Origin: CAYREV01 sp964423345
GTDB taxonomy: Bacteria; Bacteroidota; Rhodothermia; Balneolales; Balneolaceae
NCBI GenBank assembly: GCA_964423345.1
Contig: CAYREV010000001.1
Span: 62,001-126,000, forward strand
Length of the DNA stretch: 64,000 nucleotides
Direction of reading: 5' to 3'
This document shows, in pieces, positions 26,578 to 36,104 of the stretch. How positions within the stretch are numbered: position 1 is the first letter of the stretch; each line of letters starts with the position of its first letter. The notes under the pieces were generated by a model. The model saw nothing but the letters and a program-made list of their open reading frames with translations. It searched no databases and had not been told where the DNA came from. The position numbers and the translations under genes were made by a program.

Positions 26578-28041
26578 ATGCTTGAAGCCATAGAGGGCCT
26601 GTATCAGGGAAATTACTGGTATGCAAAATATATTTTACAAAGAGCCCTGGCCGGTATCTACCTGATAGCCTTTATCAATGCATTCAATCAGTTTGTACCC
26701 CTGATGGGTGAAGATGGATTGCTGCCCGTACCAAAATTCCTGGAACGGATGAGCTTCGGGAATAAGCCCAGCCTGTTTCACTGGCACTATTCAGATCGCC
26801 TTTTAAAGGGTGTGTGTATGGCCGGCATGATACTCTCAAGTGTGGCCCTTTTCGGTATTTCAGACAATGGCCCCCTATGGATTTCCATGCTTGTATGGGT
26901 ATTGATCTGGGGACTCTACCTGTCCATTGTAAATGTCGGCATTATATTTTACGGTTTCGGCTGGGAATCCATGCTGCTGGAAGCGGGTTTTTATGCCATC
27001 TTCCTCGGTCCATTGCAATGGGCGGCTCCTGTCGCGGTAATATGGGTAATACGGTGGATGGTGTTTCGGGTGGAATTCGGTGCCGGGCTTATCAAAATGC
27101 GTGGCGATCGATGCTGGCGGGACCTTAGCTGCATGAACTATCATCATGAAACACAACCTCAGCCCAATCCCCTGAGCTGGTACTTTCATCAGCTCCCGGA
27201 ACCCCTGCACAAGGTCGAGACATTTTTTAATCACTTTGTTCAACTGATAGCTGTCTGGGGACTTTTTTTTCCTCAACCCATTGCCTCAGTCTCGGCGGCG
27301 CTAATCATACTCTCCCAGGGTTATCTTATTATAAGCGGGAATTATTCCTGGCTTAACTGGCTGACCATCGTACTGGCGTTTTCAGGTTTCAGTGACGGTA
27401 CGCTGGAATCGCTTTTCAATATAGTTCCACCCGCAACAACTCCCCTTCCCTATTATTATCTGATTATAACCCTTCTTTTAGGGGGTATTGTTATATACCT
27501 GAGTGTTGAACCCGTTAAAAACATGTTGTCCAGTAATCAAATGATGAACTTCAGCTTCAATCCCATCCACCTGGTAAATACCTATGGAGCCTTTGGAAGT
27601 GTTACAAAGGATAGGTACGAAATAGTTATAGAGGGAACCCGCGAGGAGGAGATTGACAGTGAAACCGAGTGGAAGGAATACGAATTCAAGGGAAAACCGG
27701 TGAAACCTGAAAAGCGTCCTCCGTGGATATCGCCCTATCACCTGCGGCTTGATTGGCAAATGTGGTTTGCTGCAATGAGCCGTTCATACCGCCGCCATCC
27801 CTGGTTCGAACCTCTCATTGCAAAACTGTTGATGCAAGACCAGAAAACACTCGGCCTGTTGAAAAATAATCCGTTTAACGAACACCCTCCCACCCATATC
27901 AGGGCAAGTCTGTATCTTTACCGGTTCACCGATATTGAAGAACGTGAAAAGACAGGCCGATGGTGGGTGCGGGAAAAGAAATATGAATTTATGAGTCCCC
28001 GATCCCTGAATGAGAGCCGACCATCCGGAAATATCGAATGA
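26578..28041 (+). CDS. Lipase maturation factor family membrane protein
   Basis: A 487-residue multi-spanning protein with the family's pattern: QRALAGIYLIAFINAFNQF near the start, FYGFGWESMLLEAGF (about 121-136), VIRWMVFRVEFGAGLIKMRGD (in parts, about 158-178) and CMNYHHETQPQPNPLSWY. The C-terminal part is soluble and carries the domain found in LMF1/LMF2, which fold secreted lipases in animals. Bacterial members have no proven client. Upstream of a dUTPase-fold gene on the same strand. Confidence 0.88.
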   Translation: MLEAIEGLYQGNYWYAKYILQRALAGIYLIAFINAFNQFVPLMGEDGLLPVPKFLERMSFGNKPSLFHWHYSDRLLKGVCMAGMILSSVALFGISDNGPLWISMLVWVLIWGLYLSIVNVGIIFYGFGWESMLLEAGFYAIFLGPLQWAAPVAVIWVIRWMVFRVEFGAGLIKMRGDRCWRDLSCMNYHHETQPQPNPLSWYFHQLPEPLHKVETFFNHFVQLIAVWGLFFPQPIASVSAALIILSQGYLIISGNYSWLNWLTIVLAFSGFSDGTLESLFNIVPPATTPLPYYYLIITLLLGGIVIYLSVEPVKNMLSSNQMMNFSFNPIHLVNTYGAFGSVTKDRYEIVIEGTREEEIDSETEWKEYEFKGKPVKPEKRPPWISPYHLRLDWQMWFAAMSRSYRRHPWFEPLIAKLLMQDQKTLGLLKNNPFNEHPPTHIRASLYLYRFTDIEEREKTGRWWVREKKYEFMSPRSLNESRPSGNIE

Positions 28042-28094
28042 AAGGGCTTAATTCAATTGTTGAAAATACAAATCCGAATTAAAGAAAAGATAGT

Positions 28095-28553
28095 ATGTTT
28101 TTACTGGAAGCCGGCGAGATAGTTGAACATCTCACTAATATTGTTCACAAGGATACCCAGGAACGACAGCTAAGTGTAGATCTTACCATTAAAAAGGTAT
28201 TTAAATATAGCAGGTCCGGTTCCCTTGATTTCGGAGGCAGTGAATTTGAACCCGCGGTAAAAGAAATGATCAAACCGGTTAAACAAGCCCCCGGTGATGA
28301 TTATGGATGGTGGACCTTAAAAGAAGGTATCTATCGTGCAGAATTTAATGAGAGCCTTGAAAATATAGGTGACATCGGTATAGCTATCAGTCCCCATGAA
28401 CATCTTGCTGAAGCAGGACTCATCGGCAATACACGCCTTTATACCACCGAACATAAACTGGAAGAGCTGTCTATGAATTTCAAGGTACCTATGGCGGGTT
28501 GCAAAATTAAGGAAAATGCCCGCTTTGCCACCCTGCATGCTATGGCAGAATAG
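28095..28553 (+). CDS. dUTPase/dCTP deaminase-fold protein, probably not catalytic
   Basis: A 152-residue protein with the order of strands of the trimeric dUTPase superfamily: QLSVDLTIKKVF near the start, GWWTLKEGIYRAEFNE (71-86), then ISPHEHLAEAGL (99-109) and a C-terminal MAGCKIKENARFATLHAM segment resembling the G-x-x-I-xx-GxRIAQL block. At the place of the Ser/Arg catalytic loop of dCTP deaminase (SSLxR-type) it reads EHLAE, so the catalytic residues appear lost. A sensor or regulatory role is possible. Neighbours give no clear pathway. Confidence 0.55.
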   Translation: MFLLEAGEIVEHLTNIVHKDTQERQLSVDLTIKKVFKYSRSGSLDFGGSEFEPAVKEMIKPVKQAPGDDYGWWTLKEGIYRAEFNESLENIGDIGIAISPHEHLAEAGLIGNTRLYTTEHKLEELSMNFKVPMAGCKIKENARFATLHAMAE

Positions 28554-28694
28554 AACCGCCAAGAAGGGTTATGCTCCTGCGGCAGATATTCCCATATATA
28601 GTGTCCTGTTCAGACAGCGGTAACAAAGTAATATTTAAGTTTAATTTTACTTAGGTTAAATCAGCTCATTTCAATCTTCATTTAAATACCCGGT

Positions 28695-31403
28695 ATGAGT
28701 AACAATATATTGAGAGGAAAGTCGAAGTCGCGAATCTGGTTGATCTTAGCGGCCTTAATAGTGTTTTTGGTTGCCGCTTTTTCCGACTGGATAGTTGAAT
28801 GGCTGTGGCTTGAAAAACTTGGATACGAACAGGTTTTCTGGACGATTAAGGAAACCCAGTTTCTTTTATTGGGGGGCGCCCTTTTTGTATCCCTGCTGTA
28901 TGTGCTGCCCAATATGCACTACTTCTCCAAACGATTCAGGACGCTGGATTTTAGCCAGGGTCCCCTGGCCCAGCTTAACCTGGCACGGTTCACCGACGGG
29001 CAAATTAAAACGGTTTTTTACTCACTTGGCACCGCTTTAAGTTTCTTCTTTTCCTTTGCCTATTATATGCGCTGGGATGCCTACTTTCGTTTTCACTGGA
29101 ATGAGACGTTCGGGAAGGTCGATCCTGTTTTTGGGCACGACCTGGGTTTTTACCTATTTCGACTGCCTTTCATTGAAACGGTTCAAAACAGCCTGTCGGT
29201 GCTGGTATTTTTCGTAACCCTGCTGCTATTGGTCTTTTACCTCTATTCCGGTTCACTCACATTGCAAAACGGTACCGGAATCAATGCGCGCAAAGATGTT
29301 ACGCGCCACCTGAGTGTAAACCTGGGGGTATGGCTGTTACTTCTTGGGTGGGGGTACTACCTGGATCGCTACCGTTTGCTATTTGATGATGGGGGCGTTG
29401 TGTTTGGCGCCGGTTATACCGATATCCACATGCTTTTGCCTGTTTTATGGATAATGGTGGCCCTTTGCCTGCTTTTGTCGATACTTGCATTTGCCCAGAT
29501 AAAGATTTCCAGATTTCGCTGGCTGGTAGCCGGGGGGATTATAGCGGCGGTTGTAGGAGTTGTCGGCCAGGGCCTGCTTCCCGGGGCCATGCAAAAATTT
29601 ATGGTTGAACCCAATGAGTTGGAGCTGGAGAAACCCTATCTGGCTTCAAATATCGAACAGACCCGGGAGGCTTATGACCTGAATGCCATCCAGGAACGAA
29701 AATATCAGGCTGGCGATACCCTTACCTGGGACAAAATCCGAAACAACACCTCCACCCTTAAAAACATCCGGTTATGGGATCCCCGTTTGATCATACAAAC
29801 CTACAGGCAACTCCAGGAGATCAGGTTGTACTACCAGTTCTATAATGTGGACCTTGACCGCTACCGTACCGATGAAGGATATATGCAAATGATGCTTTCC
29901 GCCCGTGAATTGGCCGATGAGTTGCCCGAGCAGGCCGACACCTGGGTAAATCGGCACCTGCAATACACACACGGCTATGGGTTGGTAATGAGCCCGGTGG
30001 CCCAGATCGGCCAGCAGGGAGATCCCAGGCTGGTGATCAGAGACCTCCCTCCCATTACGGAGTTAGGCCTTGACGTTGACCAATCTTCCCTGTATTACGG
30101 AGAGTTTGATCCCGAATACAAAATCGTCAATACCGATGTCAAGGAGCTTGACTATCCCAAGGGGGATGAGAATGTTTATACCAGTTATGCGGGCGAAGGG
30201 GGCGTATCTATTGACAATATTTTTAAAAAGCTGCTTTTTGCCTGGGAATTCTCCGACATAAATATCCTGCTTACCGACTATATTCGTGAAGGAAGCAAAA
30301 TACAGTTCTGGAAGAGTATAAGGGAAAGGGTTCGTCGAATTGCACCCTTCCTTCAATTTGAAGATGATCCCTACCTGGTGTTAAGTGATGGAAAGTTACA
30401 ATGGATACAGGATGCCTATACGACCTCTTCCGACTATCCCTATTCGGAGCCGTTCAACGGGGGATTCAACTATATTCGCAATTCCGTAAAGATAGTAATC
30501 GATGCATATGACGGGTCGGTGGATTTTTATGCTGCAGATGAAGAAGATCCCGTATTGGATATATACCGGGATATTTTCCCTGATATGTTCAAGCCATTGG
30601 ATGAAATGCCCGTCTCCCTGCAAAATCATATCAGGTATCCGAAAACTCTTTTTGAAGTTCAGATGGAGATTTACAATACCTACCATATGACAACCCCACA
30701 GGTATTCTACAACAATGAAGACCTGTGGACACGGCCTAATGAAAAGTACGGCGGGCGACAAATAAAAATGGAACCATACTACATACTGAGTCGTCTTCCG
30801 GGAAAAGAAAAGCTGCAATACCTGCTGATCAGTCCCCTGACTCCCAGCAACCGCGATAATATGATTGCCTGGATGACTGCAAAATCCGATATGCCGGAAT
30901 ACGGGCAAGTCGAAGTATTCAAACTTCCCAAGGAACGGCTGATTTATGGCCCGGCCCAGATTGAAGCGAAAATAGATCAGGATACCGACATCTCCCGGCA
31001 GTTATCGTTATGGGATCAGCGTGGTTCAAAGGTAATACGAGGGAACCTGATGGTTATTCCTATAGAGGATTCTTTTCTCTATGTTGAACCTGTTTTTCTA
31101 ATTGCCGAGGGAGTCGATATTCCGCAGCTGCAGAGGGTTATAGTTACAACCGGGGAAAAAGTGGTGATGGAGCCTACCCTCGACCTGGCTCTTGAGGCTC
31201 TTTTCGGGCAGCGGCCGGAACAACAAATCATGGCGACCACGCCCGTATCAACAGAGAGGGAACCAACACCGTCTAGCCTGCAATCTGAAAAACTGGATGA
31301 GTTTAAAAGCTTGTGGAGAGATGCCCAGGAAGCACTTAGAAACGGAAACTGGGATGAGTTCGGTAGAAAGATGAAGGAAATAGAGCAACTTGTTGAAAGC
31401 TGA
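28695..31403 (+). CDS. UPF0182 family large membrane protein
   Basis: The 902-residue protein has about seven N-terminal hydrophobic helices (roughly 12-300) followed by a large soluble region (about 305-870) and a short helical tail. The N-terminal FSDWIVEWLWLEKLGYEQVFW and the segment beginning RLWDPRLIIQTYRQLQEIR are hallmarks of UPF0182 (COG1615). Function of the family is unknown. It stands between the dUTPase-fold gene and the hydrolase, with 141-142 bp gaps on both sides, so it may be expressed alone. Confidence 0.93.
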   Translation: MSNNILRGKSKSRIWLILAALIVFLVAAFSDWIVEWLWLEKLGYEQVFWTIKETQFLLLGGALFVSLLYVLPNMHYFSKRFRTLDFSQGPLAQLNLARFTDGQIKTVFYSLGTALSFFFSFAYYMRWDAYFRFHWNETFGKVDPVFGHDLGFYLFRLPFIETVQNSLSVLVFFVTLLLLVFYLYSGSLTLQNGTGINARKDVTRHLSVNLGVWLLLLGWGYYLDRYRLLFDDGGVVFGAGYTDIHMLLPVLWIMVALCLLLSILAFAQIKISRFRWLVAGGIIAAVVGVVGQGLLPGAMQKFMVEPNELELEKPYLASNIEQTREAYDLNAIQERKYQAGDTLTWDKIRNNTSTLKNIRLWDPRLIIQTYRQLQEIRLYYQFYNVDLDRYRTDEGYMQMMLSARELADELPEQADTWVNRHLQYTHGYGLVMSPVAQIGQQGDPRLVIRDLPPITELGLDVDQSSLYYGEFDPEYKIVNTDVKELDYPKGDENVYTSYAGEGGVSIDNIFKKLLFAWEFSDINILLTDYIREGSKIQFWKSIRERVRRIAPFLQFEDDPYLVLSDGKLQWIQDAYTTSSDYPYSEPFNGGFNYIRNSVKIVIDAYDGSVDFYAADEEDPVLDIYRDIFPDMFKPLDEMPVSLQNHIRYPKTLFEVQMEIYNTYHMTTPQVFYNNEDLWTRPNEKYGGRQIKMEPYYILSRLPGKEKLQYLLISPLTPSNRDNMIAWMTAKSDMPEYGQVEVFKLPKERLIYGPAQIEAKIDQDTDISRQLSLWDQRGSKVIRGNLMVIPIEDSFLYVEPVFLIAEGVDIPQLQRVIVTTGEKVVMEPTLDLALEALFGQRPEQQIMATTPVSTEREPTPSSLQSEKLDEFKSLWRDAQEALRNGNWDEFGRKMKEIEQLVES

Positions 31404-31545
31404 TCCCCTGGATGATATATTTTTGAAACCCCAGCTTTCTCCAAGCGTTTTACTTAATGAAATGCTACCGACACGCATGAAAGAGTAGAAACACTAATTC
31501 AGGAATACCTCCTGATGTAATGGTTATCATTAAAATTATTTTAGG

Positions 31546-32328
31546 ATGCTTCATCACCAGACCTATATTTTAAGTGAGGAGAGCGATTGGGTGGTATTTA
31601 TCCACGGCGCCGGCGGCAGCTCTTCTATCTGGTTTAAACAGATTAAGGCTTTTAAAGAGCACTTTAACGTACTGCTTGTAGATTTACGGGGTCACGGCAA
31701 ATCCAAAGACCTGATGCGCAAGTATTATGAAGAGAAATATACCTTTAAATTAATCAGCCGGGATATATTAAAGGTGCTGAATCAGGTTGGGATTGAAAAG
31801 GCTCATTTTGTAGGGGTATCGCTGGGTACTATAATCATCCGGACCATAAGCGAAATGGAGCCTGAAAGAGTTGAGTCGATGGTGATGAGCGGAGCTATTA
31901 TGCGCCTTAACATACGCTCCCGCTTTTTAGTATGGGTGGGACACCTATTCAAAAAAGTAGTACCCTACATGTGGCTGTATAAACTATTCGCATGGATCAT
32001 ATTGCCAAGGGAACGGCATTCAGAATCGAGGCATCTTTTTGTACGGGAGGCTAAAAAGCTTTACCGGCAGGAGTTTTTGCGGTGGTTCAGCCTAACAAAG
32101 GAAATCAATCCCATACTTCGCTATTTCCGTGAAAAAGAACTGCCTATACCTACGCTTTATATAATGGGCAGTGAAGATTATCTATTCCTCCCTCCGGTTA
32201 AGAATGTTGTTTCAAACCACCCTATGTCGGTATTGGAGGTGATCGAACAATGCGGCCATGTCTGCAATGTAGAACAGCCGGTGCTCTTCAACCGCCTGTC
32301 TATCAACTTCATTAAAGCTCATGGATAG
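31546..32328 (+). CDS. Alpha/beta hydrolase
   Basis: A 260-residue hydrolase fold with the oxyanion segment FIHGAGGSSSIW (about 18-29), nucleophile Ser 92 in GVSLG, an acid in MGSEDYLF and the catalytic His in QCGHVCN near the C-terminus. Substrate cannot be predicted; esterase, lipase or C-C hydrolase activity are all possible. It converges with the amidohydrolase gene, with a hairpin between them. Confidence 0.85.
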   Translation: MLHHQTYILSEESDWVVFIHGAGGSSSIWFKQIKAFKEHFNVLLVDLRGHGKSKDLMRKYYEEKYTFKLISRDILKVLNQVGIEKAHFVGVSLGTIIIRTISEMEPERVESMVMSGAIMRLNIRSRFLVWVGHLFKKVVPYMWLYKLFAWIILPRERHSESRHLFVREAKKLYRQEFLRWFSLTKEINPILRYFREKELPIPTLYIMGSEDYLFLPPVKNVVSNHPMSVLEVIEQCGHVCNVEQPVLFNRLSINFIKAHG

Positions 32329-32333
32329 ATATA

Positions 32334-32358
32334 GGGCCACCTATAGATACCGTGGCCC
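32334..32358. terminator. Hairpin between convergent genes, candidate bidirectional terminator
   Basis: GGGCCAC (32334-32340) and GTGGCCC (32352-32358) form a perfect 7-bp GC-rich stem with an 11-base loop, located 6 bp after the hydrolase stop and 13 bp before the end of the amidohydrolase gene. The downstream plus-strand sequence is only moderately T-rich, so efficiency is uncertain. Confidence 0.5.
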
Positions 32359-32370
32359 CATTGCATCTGT

Positions 32371-35300
32371 TTATCTATTTTTAATTCCCGGCAGGCTATT
32401 TCCGGGCTTCTCCTGTTTCCACCAGAAAGGCCCGGCTTCATCTTTTTCCGGATAGGTTTGGTTAAGGCTCTCCCCTTCATACAGCCGGCCGTTCTTCATT
32501 ACATACCGCACTGTATTGGTATTACGGATATTTTGAAGCGGGTTGGCGTCGAGTATAACCAGGTCTGCCAGCTTCCCTTCCTTGATGGATCCCAGATCCT
32601 GGTCCAACCCAAGCGCTTCGGCTCCGAGGATAGTAGCTGTTTTCAAGGCATCATGGGCTTTCATGCCCCCGGCAGCTATAGCCCAGAGCTCCCAGTGATA
32701 GCCCAGCCCCTCGAGCTGGCCGTGGCTTCCAACCCCTGCCAGTCCCCCCGCTTCAACCAGGTCTTTCATGAATTCTGCGTGTTTCTGAAAGACATGCTCC
32801 TCTTTCATGGCCCAGAACCCTCTCCGTCTTGACTTGGAAGCAAGTTCGGCATAGGGCGTGAATCGGGAAAGTTTCTTGTCATGGTAGGGCTTTTCGGTGG
32901 CATAATAGTATTCCTCAGCCCACGGCCCCCCGTATGCCACAAGGAGTGTCGGCGTTACGGCCATCTTTGAGTCTGCCGTAATCCTTACCACATCCTCATA
33001 TATGGGATATATTGGATAGGAGTGCTCATGGCCGGGATAGCCGTCAATCAACTGGGTCATATTCAGCTTCCAGTCCAGGGCCCCTTCGGTGGTAGGCATG
33101 ATTTTCTGGTCTTTGGCGGCCATGATTATCCACTGACGCTGTTTACGGTTCCCTGCGATATACATTTTTATATACTTGGTGTGATAGTATTCGCTGTACT
33201 GCTTGAGCACATCCTTGGCATGGTCCAGGTCTTTAATATTATAAGCCCAGAAGCCGACTCCCGGTCCGGTGGAATAAACCCGCGGACCCAGCATCTCTCC
33301 GGAATCCACCATATCGCTGTAGGTGAGTACATCCGTGGTTGCAGTCTGCGGATCCCGTGTAGTGGTAACCCCGTAGGCAAGGTTGGCCACATAATTCCAC
33401 ACCTGGTTTTTATGAATCCCCCAGGTGGGCCACATATGGGCATGGGTATCTACAAAGCCGGGTATAACGGTTTTACCCGACAGATCAATTACCCGGGCGT
33501 CTGAGGGAACTTCGAGAGATCCGGAGTCTCCCACCGCTTTTATGCGGTTGTTTACAACAAGTATATCCCCGTTTTCAATAACCTTGCCATCTTCCATGGT
33601 GATGATTCGTGCCCCTTTTAACAGTGCTATGCCTTCCGGGATATCTTTATGGTAGGTAACCTTAAGGCGGTGTTCCACGGGTTTATATTCGGGAGATTCC
33701 TCTTTAGAATCCCCTTTATCGTCCTTCTTGTTTTCATCTTCCTGTTGGCTTTCATCCTTTTCTTTCTGCTCTTCCTCTTTCTCTTCCTCCTCTTCTTTCT
33801 TTTTCTTCTCCTCAGCTTTAACACTGTCTTCAAAAGCTTCGGCGTCATCAAGGTTGTATACCAGGTGCGCATTTCCGATGGACCAGTGAACATTGCGTCC
33901 GTTATCGCCCCATACCGGGAACTGTCCCCCAATTTCGGTTAGTTTTCGAGCCGGAAACTTGGCATTATCAGGGTTGGCCAGGGAAATTTTGGGGGCTTCA
34001 CCCAGCTTGGGAATAATTATGGTATAAATGTCATTATTGATTTTGGCAAGAGCCTGGTCTCCTTCGGGAGCCATGGTTACCAATGAGGCGCGGCTGGGCG
34101 GATTGGGCTCCCTGGGTTCCTTGGCCGGATGCAGTATGGAATGGCCGTGAGCCCCATCCTTTTCCAGTTCTCCAAATCCATAGGTCTTGATGCCGGTTAC
34201 TTCGGCGAGTTTTTTCTCGTCGGTACCGTCCCAGCGCAACGAGATAAGTTCATTGCCCCGATTCATATAGATCCGGTCGTTCCCCTTCACAAAGTGCGGA
34301 TTGGACCTTCCTTTGGCTTTGGCTACCAAATGTTCGGTTCCCCCATCTGAAGAGATCCAGTAGATTTCATCTATAGCGCCAAAGAAGGCAAAAGGGCCGA
34401 TGCTGTCCTTGAAGCTCTGGGCACTACCCTTAAGATAGACTATGCGATCGCTGTTATACGACCAGGCCGGGCTTCCGTATATAGCCGGTTCCGAAGTCAG
34501 TTTTACCGGGCGTGGCCTCCGCTTGTCAGGCTGAATCTTATAAAGATGTCCGCCATTCCCATTCCAGGTCGAATAAACCAGCCATTCTCCGTTGGGCGAC
34601 CATGCCGGGTTTGCTTCGGTTATATCCATGTCTGTCAGCCGCCTGGGAGTTCCACCGGGATAATCCATAACATACAATTTGTTCAATACGGTAAAGGCCA
34701 GCCGGCTTCCGTCTGGTGAGGGAACGGCATCCCGAATCTGTGTAGCCACCGTTTCCTTATCATCAGAAATCGGGTATTTAAATTCCAGTCTTGGTCCCAG
34801 ATCCTGTTCTACATCCACTTCAAAAGGAATCTGGATGGCTTCACCTTCCGGTTCTACCGGGATCTTCCAGATCTTACCCCCGTAGAAAGCCACCAGGTGT
34901 TTGTTGTCCGGCGTAAAAGACATCGCCGGGTATACGCCCATAGTTGCAATGGATTCCTGGTCGTCCCGCTGAACCGGATAGGCGAGCCAACGCTCCTCTC
35001 CATTATCCAGGTTGCGAATAACGAGTCCGGTTTGTTCTTCAAATCGGCTGCCGTACACCAGGTATTTTCCATTACCGGATAAGGTGGGCGTAAATGCGGA
35101 ACCGTACCTGGAGGTAATGGTACTGCGATCTCCGTTTTCACGGTCATAGATTCCCACCTGGTATTGTGGTAGCTGGGCATTGTAATTCCACGCTCCCCTG
35201 CGCTGGGAATAGTAAATGTAACGTCCGTCATGACTGAAGGCGGGATCTATCATCTTCAGGGAACCGGGTTCCTCCACGAGCTTTTCCCCTTTTCCTCCGT

Positions 35301-35883
35301 CTTTATGATACATCCACAGTTTGTTGGTAAGACCTCCTTTGGCCACAACAATATATTTCCCGTCAGGCGACCAGTCTGCCGAAGGCACCCTGTTGTTTCC
35401 ATCGGTTACCTGGTGGAAGCGTTCCTCGTCATCCTCATCAGCTTCCAGGTCCATATACCATACGTTATCGGCACCATCCCGGTCTGAGGTGAATAATAGA
35501 TACCGGCCGTCGGGGCTGTAGCGGGGGTGTGTATCAAAAGCCATGCCTTCTGTGATTCGAGTGGGCTTCCCTCCCTCTATGGGCATGGTATACAGATCCC
35601 CAAAAAGTCCAAATGCCAGGGTTTTTCCGTCGGGGTGAACGTCAACCGAGATCCAAGTGCCCTGTTGGGTGGTGAATGAAACCGTACGTTCAGCTTTCAG
35701 GGGAAGATCTCCCTTTTTATCCTCCTCCTTTTCAACCGAGTCAACCGCGGCCGAATCGGAGGTGTCGGCTTGCACATAATAATGATTTATATTTAGCTCC
35801 CCTCCTGCGGCAACTGCTTTTGTCGCAGGCGCCAACATGAATACGAATAAAAATATATGAAGTATGGTTTTCAGAAAAGTCAT
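32371..35883 (-). CDS. Exported TolB-type propeller / amidohydrolase fusion
   Basis: A 1170-residue protein with a signal peptide (cut near AVAAGG, about 27). Residues about 65-690 hold PD40/TolB-like propeller repeats (DGRYLLFTSDRDG, SPDGKYIVVA, NGEWLVYSTW). A strongly charged Lys/Glu stretch (about 683-735) links to a metal-dependent amidohydrolase domain (about 745-1135) with the HxH metal motif in VDTHAHMWP and a later His near GVGSHGQLEG. The last segment LADLVILDANPLQNI is the composite beta-sandwich end. Acts in the periplasm or outside; probably cleaves peptides or cyclic amides. Similar fusions are frequent in this phylum. Confidence 0.9.
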   Translation of the reverse strand: MTFLKTILHIFLFVFMLAPATKAVAAGGELNINHYYVQADTSDSAAVDSVEKEEDKKGDLPLKAERTVSFTTQQGTWISVDVHPDGKTLAFGLFGDLYTMPIEGGKPTRITEGMAFDTHPRYSPDGRYLLFTSDRDGADNVWYMDLEADEDDEERFHQVTDGNNRVPSADWSPDGKYIVVAKGGLTNKLWMYHKDGGKGEKLVEEPGSLKMIDPAFSHDGRYIYYSQRRGAWNYNAQLPQYQVGIYDRENGDRSTITSRYGSAFTPTLSGNGKYLVYGSRFEEQTGLVIRNLDNGEERWLAYPVQRDDQESIATMGVYPAMSFTPDNKHLVAFYGGKIWKIPVEPEGEAIQIPFEVDVEQDLGPRLEFKYPISDDKETVATQIRDAVPSPDGSRLAFTVLNKLYVMDYPGGTPRRLTDMDITEANPAWSPNGEWLVYSTWNGNGGHLYKIQPDKRRPRPVKLTSEPAIYGSPAWSYNSDRIVYLKGSAQSFKDSIGPFAFFGAIDEIYWISSDGGTEHLVAKAKGRSNPHFVKGNDRIYMNRGNELISLRWDGTDEKKLAEVTGIKTYGFGELEKDGAHGHSILHPAKEPREPNPPSRASLVTMAPEGDQALAKINNDIYTIIIPKLGEAPKISLANPDNAKFPARKLTEIGGQFPVWGDNGRNVHWSIGNAHLVYNLDDAEAFEDSVKAEEKKKKEEEEEKEEEQKEKDESQQEDENKKDDKGDSKEESPEYKPVEHRLKVTYHKDIPEGIALLKGARIITMEDGKVIENGDILVVNNRIKAVGDSGSLEVPSDARVIDLSGKTVIPGFVDTHAHMWPTWGIHKNQVWNYVANLAYGVTTTRDPQTATTDVLTYSDMVDSGEMLGPRVYSTGPGVGFWAYNIKDLDHAKDVLKQYSEYYHTKYIKMYIAGNRKQRQWIIMAAKDQKIMPTTEGALDWKLNMTQLIDGYPGHEHSYPIYPIYEDVVRITADSKMAVTPTLLVAYGGPWAEEYYYATEKPYHDKKLSRFTPYAELASKSRRRGFWAMKEEHVFQKHAEFMKDLVEAGGLAGVGSHGQLEGLGYHWELWAIAAGGMKAHDALKTATILGAEALGLDQDLGSIKEGKLADLVILDANPLQNIRNTNTVRYVMKNGRLYEGESLNQTYPEKDEAGPFWWKQEKPGNSLPGIKNR

Positions 35884-36104
35884 CTACGTTACTCCGGCTT
35901 AATTAATAGTAAAGTACTTAAGTTATAAGAAAATGATACAAAAGTAAGTGCCAGGGTATTTTAAAAGTAAATTAATGTTAAGGCGGTGCCGGCAATAATC
36001 TCTGCCGGGGACAGATTAACTGCTAATTCTCTTTTCATTTTTACTCTCACACAGATATATTCAGTTTTTATAAACAGACCCAATTAACGCCTCTGATTTT
36101 ACAT

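Noticed and set aside
31499..31515. TCAGGA/TCCTGA 6-bp inverted repeat before the alpha/beta hydrolase gene
   Set aside because: Stem too short and no T-tract, so neither a terminator nor a clear operator.
33700..33860. Plus-strand open frames antisense to the amidohydrolase linker
   Set aside because: They arise from the Lys/Glu codon repeats of the real gene on the other strand.
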